Origin: Scilla litardierei
Taxonomy: Eukaryota; Streptophyta; Magnoliopsida; Asparagales; Asparagaceae
DNA: 64,000 bases
Assembly (NCBI GenBank): GCA_030789695.1
Contig: CM061142.1
Coordinates: forward strand, 283,900,165 to 283,964,164
Reading direction: 5' to 3'
Made by a program: the position numbers and the translations under genes. Under the pieces are notes generated by a model. The model made no database searches and was not told where the DNA came from. It was given only the letters and a program-made list of their open reading frames with translations. Positions 1 to 10,088 of the stretch are shown here, in pieces; the first letter of the stretch is position 1; every line of letters begins with the position of its first letter.

Positions 1-234
1 CATGGCATCGCATATACATATATAATCATACATTGCATCTCATACAAAATTGATAACATAATATATATGAAACATGTGATAGCATGCAAAACATCATACA
101 TACATCAAAATAAATCATGTTATCACATATCATGGCATTAAATTTTATTTAAATTAATGTATCAAAATTTCTGTTTAAAAACTTCCACGACATATAAGGC
201 GCAATGATTTTCTGCCTTTAAAATCCCTATGCAG

Positions 235-700
235 TATTTCTGAATGATGAATATGATGATCATATCAGCATCATTTAATCATATTAAACAGTCATTACTC
301 AGAATCTACCGATCGTATCAGCGTCATTTTAATCGTATTATAAAGTCATTAATCAGCGTTAGGTGATCATATTAAACAATTATCAGCGTTAGTTTAATCA
401 TATTAATCATATTAAACAATGATCATCGTAAGTTTAATCATATTAAAGAATGATCAGTGTAAGTTTAATCATATTAATCAAATTAAATAATGATCTGTGT
501 AAGGTTAATCATATTAAACAATGATTAGCATAAGTTTAATCATAGTAAACTCATTAAACAATGATCTGTGTAAATGATCTGCGTAAGTTTAATCATATTA
601 AACATATTAAACAATGATCTGCGTAAGTTTAATCATATTAAACAGTGATTAGCGTAAGTTTAATCATATTAAATAATCATAAACTAATATGTTAATCACA
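235..700. repeat. AT-rich irregular minisatellite
   Basis: The stretch is built from degenerate copies of a unit like aagtttaatcatattaaac followed by aatgatcagcgt, with irregular spacing. The flanking 1-234 and 701-889 are equally AT-rich, without a credible reading frame. No family is recognised. It may be an old 3' untranslated region or intergenic DNA. Confidence 0.6.
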
Positions 701-999
701 TTAACAATAATCAACAACTAACTCGTTAATCATATTAACAACAGATTAATCGTAAAGCATGCTAATCATATTAACAGTAATTAATTTAGTGGCCATATAC
801 ATGTCATGTATATTATTAAACACCAATTATATTCGTATCTCAGACAAATAGATTAACAGATTGTTCTTTATAATTTACAACATGTAATCGTGTTCACGTA
901 TCAATGCACATATAGGCTAAAAATCATGCCAGCGAATTTATCAACATCGCATACATATAAACATGGCATATTCAAATCAATTGAATTCGTAAGTTGCTC

Positions 1000-1838
1000 C
1001 GATACCAGTCAAATGGGTTTTAAGAAGAAAACTGACATGGATGGCAAAGTGCATACCTTTAAAGCAAGACTTGTTGCAAAAGGCTTCTAGCAAACTCATG
1101 GTACAGATTATGATGAAACATTTTCACCAGTCGCAATGCTTAAATCAATAAGGATTCTAATTGCCAATGATGCATACTATGAATATGAGATATGGCAAAT
1201 GGATGTCAAAATAGTGTTTCTTAACAGAAACTTACTCGAGGATGTGTACATGACACAAGTTGAGGGTTTTGTTCCTTCAAAGAATTCTACAAAGGTTTGC
1301 AAGCTTCAAAGATCCATTTATAGATTAAAGCAAGCTTCTCGAAGCTGGAATCTTCGTTTTGATGAAACATTCAAAGAGTTTGGATTCATACAAAAATAAG
1401 ATGAACCTTGTGTGTACAAGAAGGTTAGTGGGAGCACATTAGTATTTCTTGTGTTATATGTTAATGACATATTACTCATTGGAAATGACATCCCTAGGTT
1501 GCAAACAACCAAGACTAGGTTTGGGAGTTCTTTCTCAATGAAAGATATAGGCGATGCTGCTTATATCCTTGGGATTAAGATATATAGGGATAGATCTAAC
1601 AAGATAATTGGTCTGAGTCAAAGTACATACATAGACAAAGTGATGAATAGGTTCATCATGTAAGAATCTAAAAGAGGATTCTTGCCAATGCCTCATAGTA
1701 TTTCTCTTAGCAAGACTCAATGTCCCGTGACATCTGATGAGCGAGATCGCATGAGTAAGATTCCTTATGCTTCAGCTATAGGATCTATCATGTATGCCAT
1801 GATATATACTCGACCAGATGTATCGTATGCTTTGATAC
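1000..1838 (+). pseudogene. pol: Ty1/copia reverse transcriptase fragment, decayed
   Basis: This is the RT part of a copia polyprotein, the enzyme that copies element RNA into DNA. One reading frame carries, in order, KARLVAKGF, ETFSPVAMLKSIRI, EIWQMDVKIVFLN, SIYRLKQASRSWN, LYVNDILLIGND, KDIGDAAYILGIKIYRD and TRPDVSYAL, which match the RVT_2 domain from its N-terminal region to the start of RNase H. Three in-frame stops interrupt it: TAG at 1088, TAA at 1397 and TAA at 1661. The catalytic YVDD box reads YVND, so one metal-binding aspartate is lost. Gag, protease and integrase are absent, and the frame stops dead at 1838 where an oppositely oriented LTR begins. It is a dead fragment; lineage within copia is not resolved. 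Confidence 0.9.
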
Positions 1839-1840
1839 CA
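1829..1840 (-). other. Primer-binding site, initiator tRNA-Met type
   Basis: Read on the minus strand the sequence is TGGTATCAAAGC, one mismatch from the usual copia site TGGTATCAGAGC. It abuts the LTR at 1841-3239, which fixes that LTR as minus-oriented. Part of the site overlaps the last codons of the plus-strand RT fragment. Confidence 0.65.
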
Positions 1841-3239
1841 CTTTAGGATTTCTATCATGCATAAACTAGTTTATACGCAGCGAAAAAATAGAAACCTACC
1901 AAGATCCATGGGTTTTCAAATTGATATGATCAGATTACTAACCTTTTTGACGATTCAAACGTATCGGACTGCAGGTGCTGCTCTACGAATACCACCCTCT
2001 ATCAGTATCCAGACGCGAACGTCACGAACAGAAATTGCGAGGGTGCTAGCTCTTTCTCCGCAACTAGGGTTTCTTCTGCTCCTCGCTTTTCTCCAAAAAC
2101 GGGAGAGATAGATTGAATACGTAATTTAAAACTAAAATCCTCTTTATATCATGTATAGAATCCCACGTTAACCCTTTAACACGTTTCAATTACGCAACGA
2201 TATCTTTAGGGATAATATCTTAACAAGATACATTATCCGTTAACTATTTAACGCGTTTTAGTAACGCATCGATATCTTAGGGATAATATCTCAACGAGAT
2301 ACAATATCTGACAGTTACGATATTTCGCCTTATTACGAATTTCAAATCAAATTCGAAATCACGTTTAACCCTTTTCTATCCATTACGCTCTTTGTGTGCT
2401 ACCCTATATGCTCATATTAAATTGGCAGTGGGCCTAATCATATTAAAAGCCCACAAGTCATAATTGGTCTCTAGCAAGACATTATGACGACCCAATTTAT
2501 CTGAACATCGTCAGTCCGATATTAACCTAATTAATAGAACATGTCATAATCCTTTTATCACACGATATCTTATTTGAACATAAGTCATGGACAGTGTCAT
2601 ACTTATATTGTTCAAACATTCATTTTCTCGATTACTAAGTAGACTGATAATATCAAATGACATTCATTTGAGCACGGCCATGCATTTCTCAGTCCTACTT
2701 ATCGAGGGGACCATTAGATACCTCCCCCATAAAAGAGGAACAAATTCCATCATGTTCACTCACTTTCCTCTACATGATTCACATCATATTCAATCATAAC
2801 ATTTATGATTATCTGATTAAAGATAACATTTGGTTATGTCAAAACATGATGTTACTCATGTAGGAAACTGTGATGATCTCAAATATAAGGATTCTATGAC
2901 ATAACTATTATGAGATCATTTATGACACTGATCTATGTCATGATCTCATAGTGAGTCTATCCAGTACCTTGTTCTCCAACAAGTACCTATAAGTTTGATC
3001 TGTAACACCACACATATAATTATCTCATAATTATCAACCAAACTCATACTAGTCTTAATTCATCATTATGACTTTAACGATAAATGACTAGGGATGCTTA
3101 GAATAACATAAAATAGCTATTCAAACATTATTATAATGAAACATGCAAGCAATATAATAATAACATTAAGAGAAACATTTTATAAATGGAAAAAATGACA
3201 TAACATAAAGGACCAAATATTTGGCTTAGGGCATAACCA
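1841..3239 (-). repeat. Copia LTR, minus orientation
   Basis: No protein is encoded. Evidence for an LTR is the adjacent primer-binding site, a TATA-like TATAAAG on the minus strand near 2140, and a right end that reads TGGTTATGCCC on the minus strand. A second LTR copy is not present in the window, so the outer boundary near 3239 is an estimate. Small open frames here (1857-2111 and 2587-2799) show no recognisable domain. Confidence 0.55.
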
Positions 3240-3242
3240 CTA

Positions 3243-3890
3243 ATAAAACGGTCGTCATAATCGACCGAGAGATTGGTTGAGCTTCAGCCCGAAGCTCAAA
3301 GCCCAGCCTTCTTCGATCCTGGTTCCACCAACTGAGGATCCAACCTCAACAGTTGACGAGGCACCATCTCATCGAAGGAGTCCATGTCAACCCCGATTAC
3401 TGTGACCGGAACCCAGTTGTCAACAGTTGGCGACTGAGTACATGCCAAAATGCCTCGCATGTCAAAAGTTCGCAAAACACAACTCGGCTCCTCCAACAGA
3501 TTTGATCCCCAGTATCAGTCCAATTTCCTTTGCAAAGTGCGGATTAGACATCCTTGGGCCATTCACGTCGGCAAGCGGTCAACGAAAATTCTTGATCGTA
3601 GCAGTAGACTACTTCACCAAGTGGATCAAAGCAGAACCTTTGGCTTGCATCACCTGGAAAGAGATCAAAAGTTTTATGTGGAAATCGAACGTTTTTTGAT
3701 TCGGCGTCCCTCGCTCCATCATAACCGACAATGGAACACAATTTGACAGTGCCGGGTTTAAAGAATTTTTTTTGAGTTGAAGATCAAGCTACACTTTGCT
3801 TCTGCGGCCCATCCTCAGTCCAATGGTCTGGCCAAGTCAGCTAACAAGTGTATCCTAGAGACATTACGAATGAAGGTCAGAGATGTTAGA
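3243..3890 (+). pseudogene. pol: Ty3/gypsy Tat-type integrase fragment, decayed
   Basis: Integrase joins element DNA to the chromosome. Visible are CLACQKFAKH (end of the zinc-binding region), KCGLDILGPF with the first catalytic D, VDYFTKWIKAEPL, SIITDNGTQFD with the second D, and AHPQSNGLAKSAN, where the third catalytic residue, normally E, reads K. An in-frame TGA lies at 3697-3699, and a frame change occurs near the T-run at 3767-3774. The wording of the motifs fits the Tat/Retand/Ogre branch. The part upstream of 3427 is too decayed to read. The fragment ends near 3890 where a Sirevirus-type LTR starts. Confidence 0.85.
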
Positions 3891-4348
3891 AGCGACGATC
3901 TAGGATCTTTAGTTTGATGATAATAAACGTGTGTGAACTATTTAACGTGTGTGCTGTTGAGTATTGGACTTCTCCCTACTTGGTGTTAATGATGAGCAAA
4001 CATAAATACTTGTGACTAATCCCCTATTTTGCAGTTAATCCATTGCCTAAGCTATTTATGAAGATCTACTAGCAATGGATGACTCACAAACTTCATTGAA
4101 GGCAAATGACATGAATTGGTTGATCGTAGATAATGATTGAAGCTCCGTGAAGACTTCAAGCTCATACGATGGAAAGAAGAGATTATTCGTCAATGTAATT
4201 TTCTTTTATCTCTTCTAGTATGTAGCTTAGAAGTAGAACTTTGATGGAGCACTCACACACTTCTTCATTCAGTCATAGGACTACATTAGATCAATTGTCC
4301 TTTGATTCCAATTCATTTCATTATTGATTGTGCCAGGATTTTTTATTA

Positions 4349-5001
4349 CAGTCGACTGCTGAACAGTTTACAGTCGCCTGCCTCAAAAACAGTCGAATGT
4401 GTTTTGTTCTATAGTCGTCTGTTATGCACAGACTATTACAATATAGTTTTGGGCCTTCTCTGATTATTTCGCACAGGCTATTGATGAACGATTCACAGGT
4501 GCCTGTCCAAGTGACAGTCGACTGTGTTTTGTAAATCAGTTGCCTGTCTATCCTTTGCCCAAACTCTGTTTGATCTGACTTTTATGGCCAGTCGACTAAT
4601 GATGTATATACAGTCGACTGTCTCTTGGATCAGTCGACTGTCTATGCTGCAACAGTCGTTTGTCTGTGAGTCATTTCTTTGACTCAGCTCTCTGGAAATT
4701 TCTCAGGCTTTTGATAGTCGTTTGTTTAAGGATTTACAGTCGCCTGTTCTGATTTACAGTCAACTGTGTTCCTTGCATCAGTCGTCTGTCCTGTTACTTG
4801 TGAGATTTCCAGTATTTGTCTAACTTACCCATCTCTCGGCCAGTCGCCTGTCGAAGAAATTACAGTCGCCTGTTGGTTTTACAGTCGACTGTCTTTGATT
4901 CATCAGTCGACTGTCCACTTGGTAAGTTACCATTATGAATTCTCACCTACCCTTGCTGACTGTGCAACAGTCAACTGTGGATTGTTCAACAGTCGACTGT
5001 C
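4349..5001. promoter_or_regulatory. Array of CAGTCGACTG-type palindromes in LTR G
   Basis: More than a dozen perfect or near-perfect copies of the 10-bp palindrome CAGTCGACTG and its variants (CAGTCGCCTG, CAGTCGTCTG) are spread over about 650 bp. They end about 85 bp before a TATA box, the same position as the arrays in the other LTR families here. Sirevirus LTRs are known to carry repeated palindromic motifs, which this fits. Confidence 0.75.
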
Positions 5002-5085
5002 GCGAGTTCAGATTCTATCCGTTGAGATTTTTCTCACGGATTCCAATTGGGGTTTTGCCTAAACTGTTTTGTGGATTTGAGAAAA

Positions 5086-5095
5086 CTATAAATAG
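5086..5095 (+). promoter_or_regulatory. TATA box of LTR G
   Basis: CTATAAATAG directly downstream of the palindrome array and followed by pyrimidine-rich leader-like sequence. Confidence 0.6.
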
Positions 5096-5485
5096 AGCTT
5101 TTACTGTTCCATTGGAAGGTTATTCATTCATTGCAAAATCTCTCAAGCTTTCATTTCCAAAGATCAAATCTCTCAAATCCAAAGCCCTAAGTATTTCCAA
5201 ATCTTGTTCTCTTGCTCTCCAACCTAGAACCAAAGAGTGATCTTCTAAATAATTGATGCAGTCAAGAGAAAGGGCTTCTCCTCTCTTCCAAGAGAGTTCT
5301 TCAACACACATCACACTCCACCTTTAAGTTCTACTTCAAGGCATAGGTGATTGCAAGTGTTGTTATCATTATTTCATAACTTTCGTTATTTAAGTTGTGC
5401 TCTCGGTTGTGAGAGTGGTTTTGCTTGCTCCCTGGTTGTGGGAGTCAAGGACATCGATTGTATTCGATTGCACTTGTAGGGTTAC

Positions 5486-5890
5486 TGTTACGACCTAAAG
5501 ATCGTGGGAGTCTGACTCCCGCCCCGATCCGCTGACATACCTCATTGATTCACCCCTTTACGAAAGGGCCGCCGTCCCGGAGGTCCGAGGCTGCATGGGA
5601 ATGGGCGCACCTCGCAGTGCTCCCCCTCCCGGCCGAGTCATACAACCGCAGTCGCTTGGCCCACCGGGGGCAGTGCGCCTGGAGAGCGCCCAGACAGTGC
5701 CGCCGGGAATGCTGACAGAGACATGTGCATATCCCTCCCTACCAACGGTCCACGACCTGCGGCCGAAAAAGTGCGCGGCCAGGGCCGGACAACCCCCGAA
5801 CAGGTCGACCCGGCGGGACCACACGAACCTCGCCGCCAAGGACAGCATCGCCGGACCTTGGATTCATCACGCACGACAAACAACCTAGGG
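5486..5890 (+). repeat. Tat element F, 5' LTR, first part
   Basis: The LTR starts TGTTACGA, the reverse complement of its end TCGTAACA at 37472. It is GC-rich, unlike its neighbours. Chromovirus A interrupts it after the target duplication TAGGG (5886-5890), and it resumes at 36741. Open frames on both strands at 5558-5953 show no domain and are judged chance products of GC-rich sequence. Confidence 0.75.
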
Positions 5891-5930
5891 TGTAACAACT
5901 TGTTTTCATGTATCTGGATTTATTATATTA

Positions 5931-6198
5931 CTAGGCATTACCCGTGCCCATAGGACACGGTTTATTTAATCCCCCTACAAATTTCACCCCCAAATTTCAA
6001 GTTTCCCCCAAATTTAAGTTTCCCCCCAAAATTTAAATCTCCTCAAATTTCAATTTTCAAATCTTCCCCACAAATTTCCCTCCAAAACTTATCCCAATCC
6101 TAGTCATCAAGTCCTTGTCATAGTCATAACCCCATATGTCCTAGTCATCTTGTCTTACTGGGACACACATTCAAAATCTTCATCATTTATAGAATAGA
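5931..6198 (-). mobile_element. Non-autonomous Helitron, 268 bp
   Basis: On the minus strand it starts TCTATTCTATAAATGATG and ends with a GC-rich hairpin (CCGTGTCC / GGGCACGG) followed by GTAATGCCTAG, the Helitron 3' signature of a hairpin about 10 bases before CTAG. It sits between A and T, without a target duplication. The sister LTR at 13525 has the exact uninterrupted site (tattatattatattatatg), proving the insertion. The body is rich in CCCCAAATTT-like tracts and encodes nothing. Confidence 0.92.
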
Positions 6199-6448
6199 TA
6201 TTATATGTTTTGGTGGATTTTCTCCTTATGCGTGGTTTTCTTCTCCGTAGCTTTCATTTTCGATCGTTTCATCGTGTTTTCCCGCTTCTTCCTTAGAAAC
6301 GTCGATTTTGGAGTAAGTCATTCGTGACGGGCTTCATATCGATCATATCTTATTCTTAGATCAAGCCTAGGAGTTGTAGGAATCGATCCCGGAGCTTCGC
6401 GCTCCATTTCGGAACTTTTGGTGCTCATTAGCCGGTGTAAGAAGGTGC

Positions 6449-6958
6449 CCGACTGACTAGATGACGATCCAGTCAGTCGGAAAACCTTCTTGAACCGACT
6501 AGTTGGCTTTGTTAATTTCTCAGGAGTTACTGTTTATTGTTAGTCGGTCTAAGAACGTTGGTTGACCGACTAGGTTGCAAACTAGTCGGTCGGCAACGCT
6601 TCTTTAACCGACTAACTCATTAACTATTTTTGGTACCAGTTACTGTTCATTATTAGTCGGTCTAAGTTCATCTCTCGACCGACTAGTTGTTAAACTAGTC
6701 GGTTAAGTTGTGTACTCCGACCGACTAATTCTTAGTTCTTCTGTACAGTCGAGTACTGTTCACTTTTAGTCGGTCTAAGAATGTTCATGGACCGACTAGA
6801 TGTCAAACTAGTCGGTCAGTAGTTGTTCTATCACCGACTAACTCTTAGTTCAGGTTTTCATCAGGGGTTACTGTTTACACTTAGTCGGTCTGCGTTGGTC
6901 AACCGACCGACTAGTTTCCAAACTAGTCGGTCAGTGGTTGCTCTTTGACCGACTAAAC
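6449..6958. promoter_or_regulatory. AGTCGGTC/GACCGACT array in A 5' LTR
   Basis: Four to five diverged repeats with TTAGTCGGTC at about 6540, 6653, 6766 and 6881 (period about 113 bp). Each unit has facing copies of AGTCGGTC and GACCGACT, plus a TTACTGTT spacer. The array ends about 43 bp before the TATA box. It is the probable enhancer of the LTR; the same array is at 13815-14324 in the 3' LTR. Confidence 0.85.
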
Positions 6959-7000
6959 AGTACAGGAAACCCTAGTTTTGCCCTAGCCGCCACCAAACTT

Positions 7001-7008
7001 TATAAATA
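7001..7008 (+). promoter_or_regulatory. TATA box of chromovirus A 5' LTR
   Basis: TATAAATA followed by CCCCTCC and a CTT-repeat leader. The equivalent in the 3' LTR is 14367-14374. Confidence 0.75.
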
Positions 7009-7294
7009 CCCCTCCAAACGTTTTCTTCTTCTTCTTCTTCAACTCTAAACCTAAATTCTCCCCCATAGAGCCCCCTACTACCTCAAACCCTTATTCCTCC
7101 ATCCCAAGCCCAAAATCCATCATCCAAACCCTCACTTAACACATTCTACCTCTCATCTTCCTCAAACTTTCATCAAACCCCCAAAATCCACATCCAACCC
7201 TATTTCTCCAGATTTTTCCCTTATTTCCAGATTTGAGCTGGATCGTTCTTCCGTTGTCGTGCTTGCTCGGCATCGTTCTTCCGCTTCCTATACG

Positions 7295-7390
7295 GTAATA
7301 ATCGATCTCTTAATGTTTTCATAACCCGTTGTGTTTTTGTGAAACCCTAATGAAATGAATGTTGTTTTGATGATTGTTTCTCCTTAACAG
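7295..7390 (+). other. Putative intron in the LTR leader of A
   Basis: ACG|GTAATA at the donor and CTCCTTAACAG|CGAC at the acceptor, 96 bases, T-rich. The homologous stretch in chromovirus C has a better donor (GTAAGA) and the same acceptor. In the 3' LTR of A the donor has decayed to ATAATA. Confidence 0.55.
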
Positions 7391-8246
7391 CGACTTCCCC
7401 GTAGATTAGCGTCCGTGGGACGAACCCTAATTGATCGTCATCCTCGGTGCTAGGCAAGTGAAACTTGCCACTTAGGGTTTAGGCCATGTTTTAGGCCATT
7501 TGCTTGTTGTAGGCGTAAAAGAGACTAGGCGACGAAATGATACTCGCCTAGGTGCAAATTTAGGAACTAGCTTGACAACGAAGCTAGATCCGACATTTAT
7601 CATGTTGCACAATTACCATGTCATGTTTAATTTTCATTAACGGTACGCAAACTAATTGTCATTTCATTACATTTCTTAAGTGTTCCCGTGATTGCGTAGC
7701 TCCGCTACATCTTGTGAAATGATTGAGGCTAGGTGCACCCCTACGCCAAATGTTTACGAATCGTGAACTAGAATGCGAGCTCCTGTGCGGGGCAACCCTG
7801 GCTCATTTACTGAGCTCGTGTGCAGGGACCCTGGCTCGTTCACATGTGGGTATTTGGGGTAAGAGTTAAGCGGCCAATCAACTGGGAGTCTGCCCGATCA
7901 GCAACTGCAGTAGTAAGGCGTAAACTCTGGGTTCTGGGGTAGTGTTAAGCGGCCAATCAGCGTGAATGCCAAACCATTCAGCTGTAAGGCGTAAACATCT
8001 ACAAACAACTTGAAACGTGACTAGTGAAATGATTGAGATTGTCAGTAGCTTGGCTACTCTTGACTTGTCCCGATAATTGTTCTCTTGTACTTATTGTTTC
8101 ACCATGTCTTGCTTGTGCACTCATGTTATAACTGCCATGTCATGCATACTATAACTGCTAGGTTGTTAGTTTGCCTTACTTTCAGTTTCCTTGCCCAAGT
8201 CTTTTAGACTTGCTGACATGTGCCCCTTTACTCTTTTGGGTGACAC

Positions 8247-8354
8247 ATGTTAGATCCTGAGCCTGAATACATTGTAGAGGACGAGGTGTTTGCTGACGCC
8301 GAGCCCGAGCCTGTGTTTGGCGAGGAGTACGTGGACACTGGGGACCAGTCCTAG
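8247..8354 (+). CDS. 35-codon acidic leader ORF (uORF) of A
   Basis: An uninterrupted ORF begins MLDPEPEY and ends EEYVDTGDQS. It is rich in Asp and Glu. It lies in the LTR downstream of the putative transcription start, about 490 bases before the gag start, so it would be an upstream ORF in the genomic RNA. Its ATG lies in the 3' arm of a hairpin formed by ACATGTG (8217-8223) and CACATGT (8244-8250). Copies are open in both LTRs of A and both of C, without indels. A versus C shows three silent and four replacement changes, so protein-level constraint is not demonstrated. No family is recognised; it may act by position rather than product. Confidence 0.5.
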   Translation: MLDPEPEYIVEDEVFADAEPEPVFGEEYVDTGDQS

Positions 8355-8700
8355 TGTCTTCGTTGAGCTTTCCCTTTTGTTTAGACTGCTGTTTTGTTGT
8401 CGGTGCGTAGCACCTATACTTTGTTACATTGTTCTTTTGTTGGCCTTGTTCTGGGCCTTTAGACTCTTTCTTTTAGCCTGGTGGCTTTTCTGGATGTTGA
8501 ACTAAATTTTCATGTTGGACAGATTATGAGATATGAGATTTTATTTATGTCTCTCCCTGTGTTATTATTGTTGTTCCGTTTGTGGTTACAGGGACCTGCT
8601 TATGTTTTATTGACGCTTATCGGGTTTGGGGCTTCACAGCTCCACTCTCGTGCGGACCTTTTCACGTCTCGCCTCCATTTTAGGGAAGCGGGTCGTGACA

Positions 8701-8723
8701 GGTTTTGTTGGTGGCCCATGCAG
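8701..8723 (+). other. Primer-binding region of A, tRNA not identified
   Basis: The sequence directly after the LTR (GGTTTTGTTGGTGGCCCATG) is conserved at the same place in B and C. It does not match the common initiator-Met site. A TGG needed to pair with a tRNA CCA end occurs eight or so bases in. Confidence 0.4.
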
Positions 8724-8843
8724 ATCCTTCTGTAACTGCGATTATCGGAATGACGATAATAATATTAGAATGTCCAATAAACTAAGTTCGACATCCGAGT
8801 CATAAGCTATGAGTCTAATCTGCTTCGTTTTCGGTGTCATTAG

Positions 8844-9975
8844 ATGGCAGGAAGGCGATTCACCCGTGGTGGAGGTAGTGGTGCGCCCCCTCATGATGAG
8901 GAGCCTGAGCGGGAACCCACCAATGGAGAGATGATGCGGATGATGCTTCAGATGATGCAGGTGCAGCAGGGCGTGCTCCTGTAAGTCCAGAATGCTCCAC
9001 TTGCTCGAGCTGCCCGGGCACTTCCGGATGCCCCTCGCTCCGCTCTGGGAGCGAAGCAATTTCGGGAGCTGGGTCCCGCATATTTTGATGGGTCTAAGGG
9101 TCCTCTGGCTGCCGATGAGTGGATTCGGAACATTGAGGATAACTTGAAGATGGCCAAGATCACCCCGTCTGGATGGGTTGATTTGGCGAAGAGGCAACTC
9201 ATGGATAATGCTCGGAACTGGTGGGATGCGGAAGAGAAGATGTTGGTGGAGCCGATAGCTTGGGCTACCTTTAAGTCCAGGTTTGATGAGGAGTTCTTTC
9301 CGAAGGCTGCTAGGAAGGAGATTCTGCAGCGCTTCATTGATCTGAAGCAAGGGAGCTTGACGGTGGACCTGTACCACCAAGAGTTCACTAGGCTGAGTCG
9401 GTTCGCACCGAAGATGGTGTAGGATGCTGATGAGAGGGCTCAGAGGTTCCTACATGGACTTGCTTTGGAGCTCCAGAGTTTTGTGTCTTCCTCTGATCTG
9501 GACTCTTATCAGAAGGTTCTGGTCGCTGTGAGGAGGCAGGAGCTGAACCTGAGTCAGAGGAGAGGACATGTTTCTGGTGCTGGGAAGAGGCCTATGGAGC
9601 AGGCCATGGTGGTGGTTAGGCCTGGTTTCAAGCCTAATCAGCCAGCTCGGTTCAAGAGGCCAGGAGGGCCTATTCAGAAGACTTGCCATTTCTGCGGCAA
9701 GCCTGGCCACATCATGGATCAGTGTAGGAAGCTTCTGGGCCAGTGTTTGGTTTGTGGTGATGCTTCTCATGTCGCGAAGGATTGTCGGCATGCGAATCAG
9801 CTACGGAGGGCACCTGTTGCAGCACAGTCGTTGCAGCAGCGAGCGTCTGTTCCTGCTGGACGTGGAGCAGCTCTTGTTCCACAGAGGAAGGCTTTTCAGT
9901 AGGCTATTCCACCGAGGAGGCAGGCTTTCCTGATGACCGCTGTGGAGAGCGAGGCTGTGGATGAGGTTATCGCAG
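8844..9975 (+). pseudogene. gag: Gag of chromovirus A, three nonsense codons
   Basis: Gag packages element RNA into virus-like particles. The frame starts MAGRRFTRGGG, as in C. The core gag domain (about residues 75-190) includes DNARNWWDAEEKM, FDEEFFPKAARKE and LYHQEFTRLSRFAP. Two CCHC knuckles follow: CHFCGKPGHIMDQC near 9684 and CLVCGDASHVAKDC near 9743. In-frame stops are TAA at 8982, TAG at 9420 and TAG at 9900. At the first and third the matching codon in C is CAA or CAG, as expected from C-to-T decay of methylated DNA; the second is CAG in C as well. The frame joins protease in phase through the putative intron at 9976-10088. The copy cannot make full-length Gag. Confidence 0.9.
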
Positions 9976-10088
9976 GTAATCCTCAATCTAGCTGCCACTT
10001 TCCTAGCTGGTTTTGATTGTTAGATTGTGTTGTTTGCTTGAACATGATTGTTTGCTAGACTAGGGTTTGATTGTTAATTGCTTGTTAG
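9976..10088 (+). other. Putative intron at the gag/protease junction of A
   Basis: GCAG|GTAATCC at the donor and TTGCTTGTTAG|GTGT at the acceptor, 113 bases, T-rich, with stops in the gag frame. Removal joins gag (phase 1) to protease in frame. The homologous stretch in C is 114 bases with the same borders, and splicing is also in frame there. Confidence 0.7.

Larger units (their letters stand above)
3955..5485 (+). repeat. Relic Sirevirus-type (copia) LTR, G, interrupted
   Basis: The start TGTTGAGTATTGGACT and the following ATGATGAGCAAACATAAATA match the LTR start of Sirevirus E (minus strand at 62537). The LTR has its own inverted-motif array and TATA box. It is cut at 5485 by the Tat element LTR; the remainder should lie beyond the right edge of the window. 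An alternative start is TGTTAGAAGC at 3884, because the bases between 3884 and 3954 are also not recognisably integrase. Confidence 0.7.
5891..8700 (+). repeat. Chromovirus A 5' LTR
   Basis: Terminal TG...CA, with the Helitron at 5931-6198. Downstream come an inverted-motif array, TATA box, CT-rich leader, putative leader intron and a structured region. The latter includes two roughly 78-bp repeats near 7868-7991 containing TTAAGCGGCCAATCA and AAGGCGTAAAC, then a hairpin and a 35-codon ORF. Point differences from the 3' LTR are numerous, so A is older than C, B and E. Confidence 0.93.

Noticed and set aside
5558..5953. Overlapping open frames on both strands in the Tat LTR
   Set aside because: GC-rich LTR sequence produces long chance frames; no domain or start context supports them.
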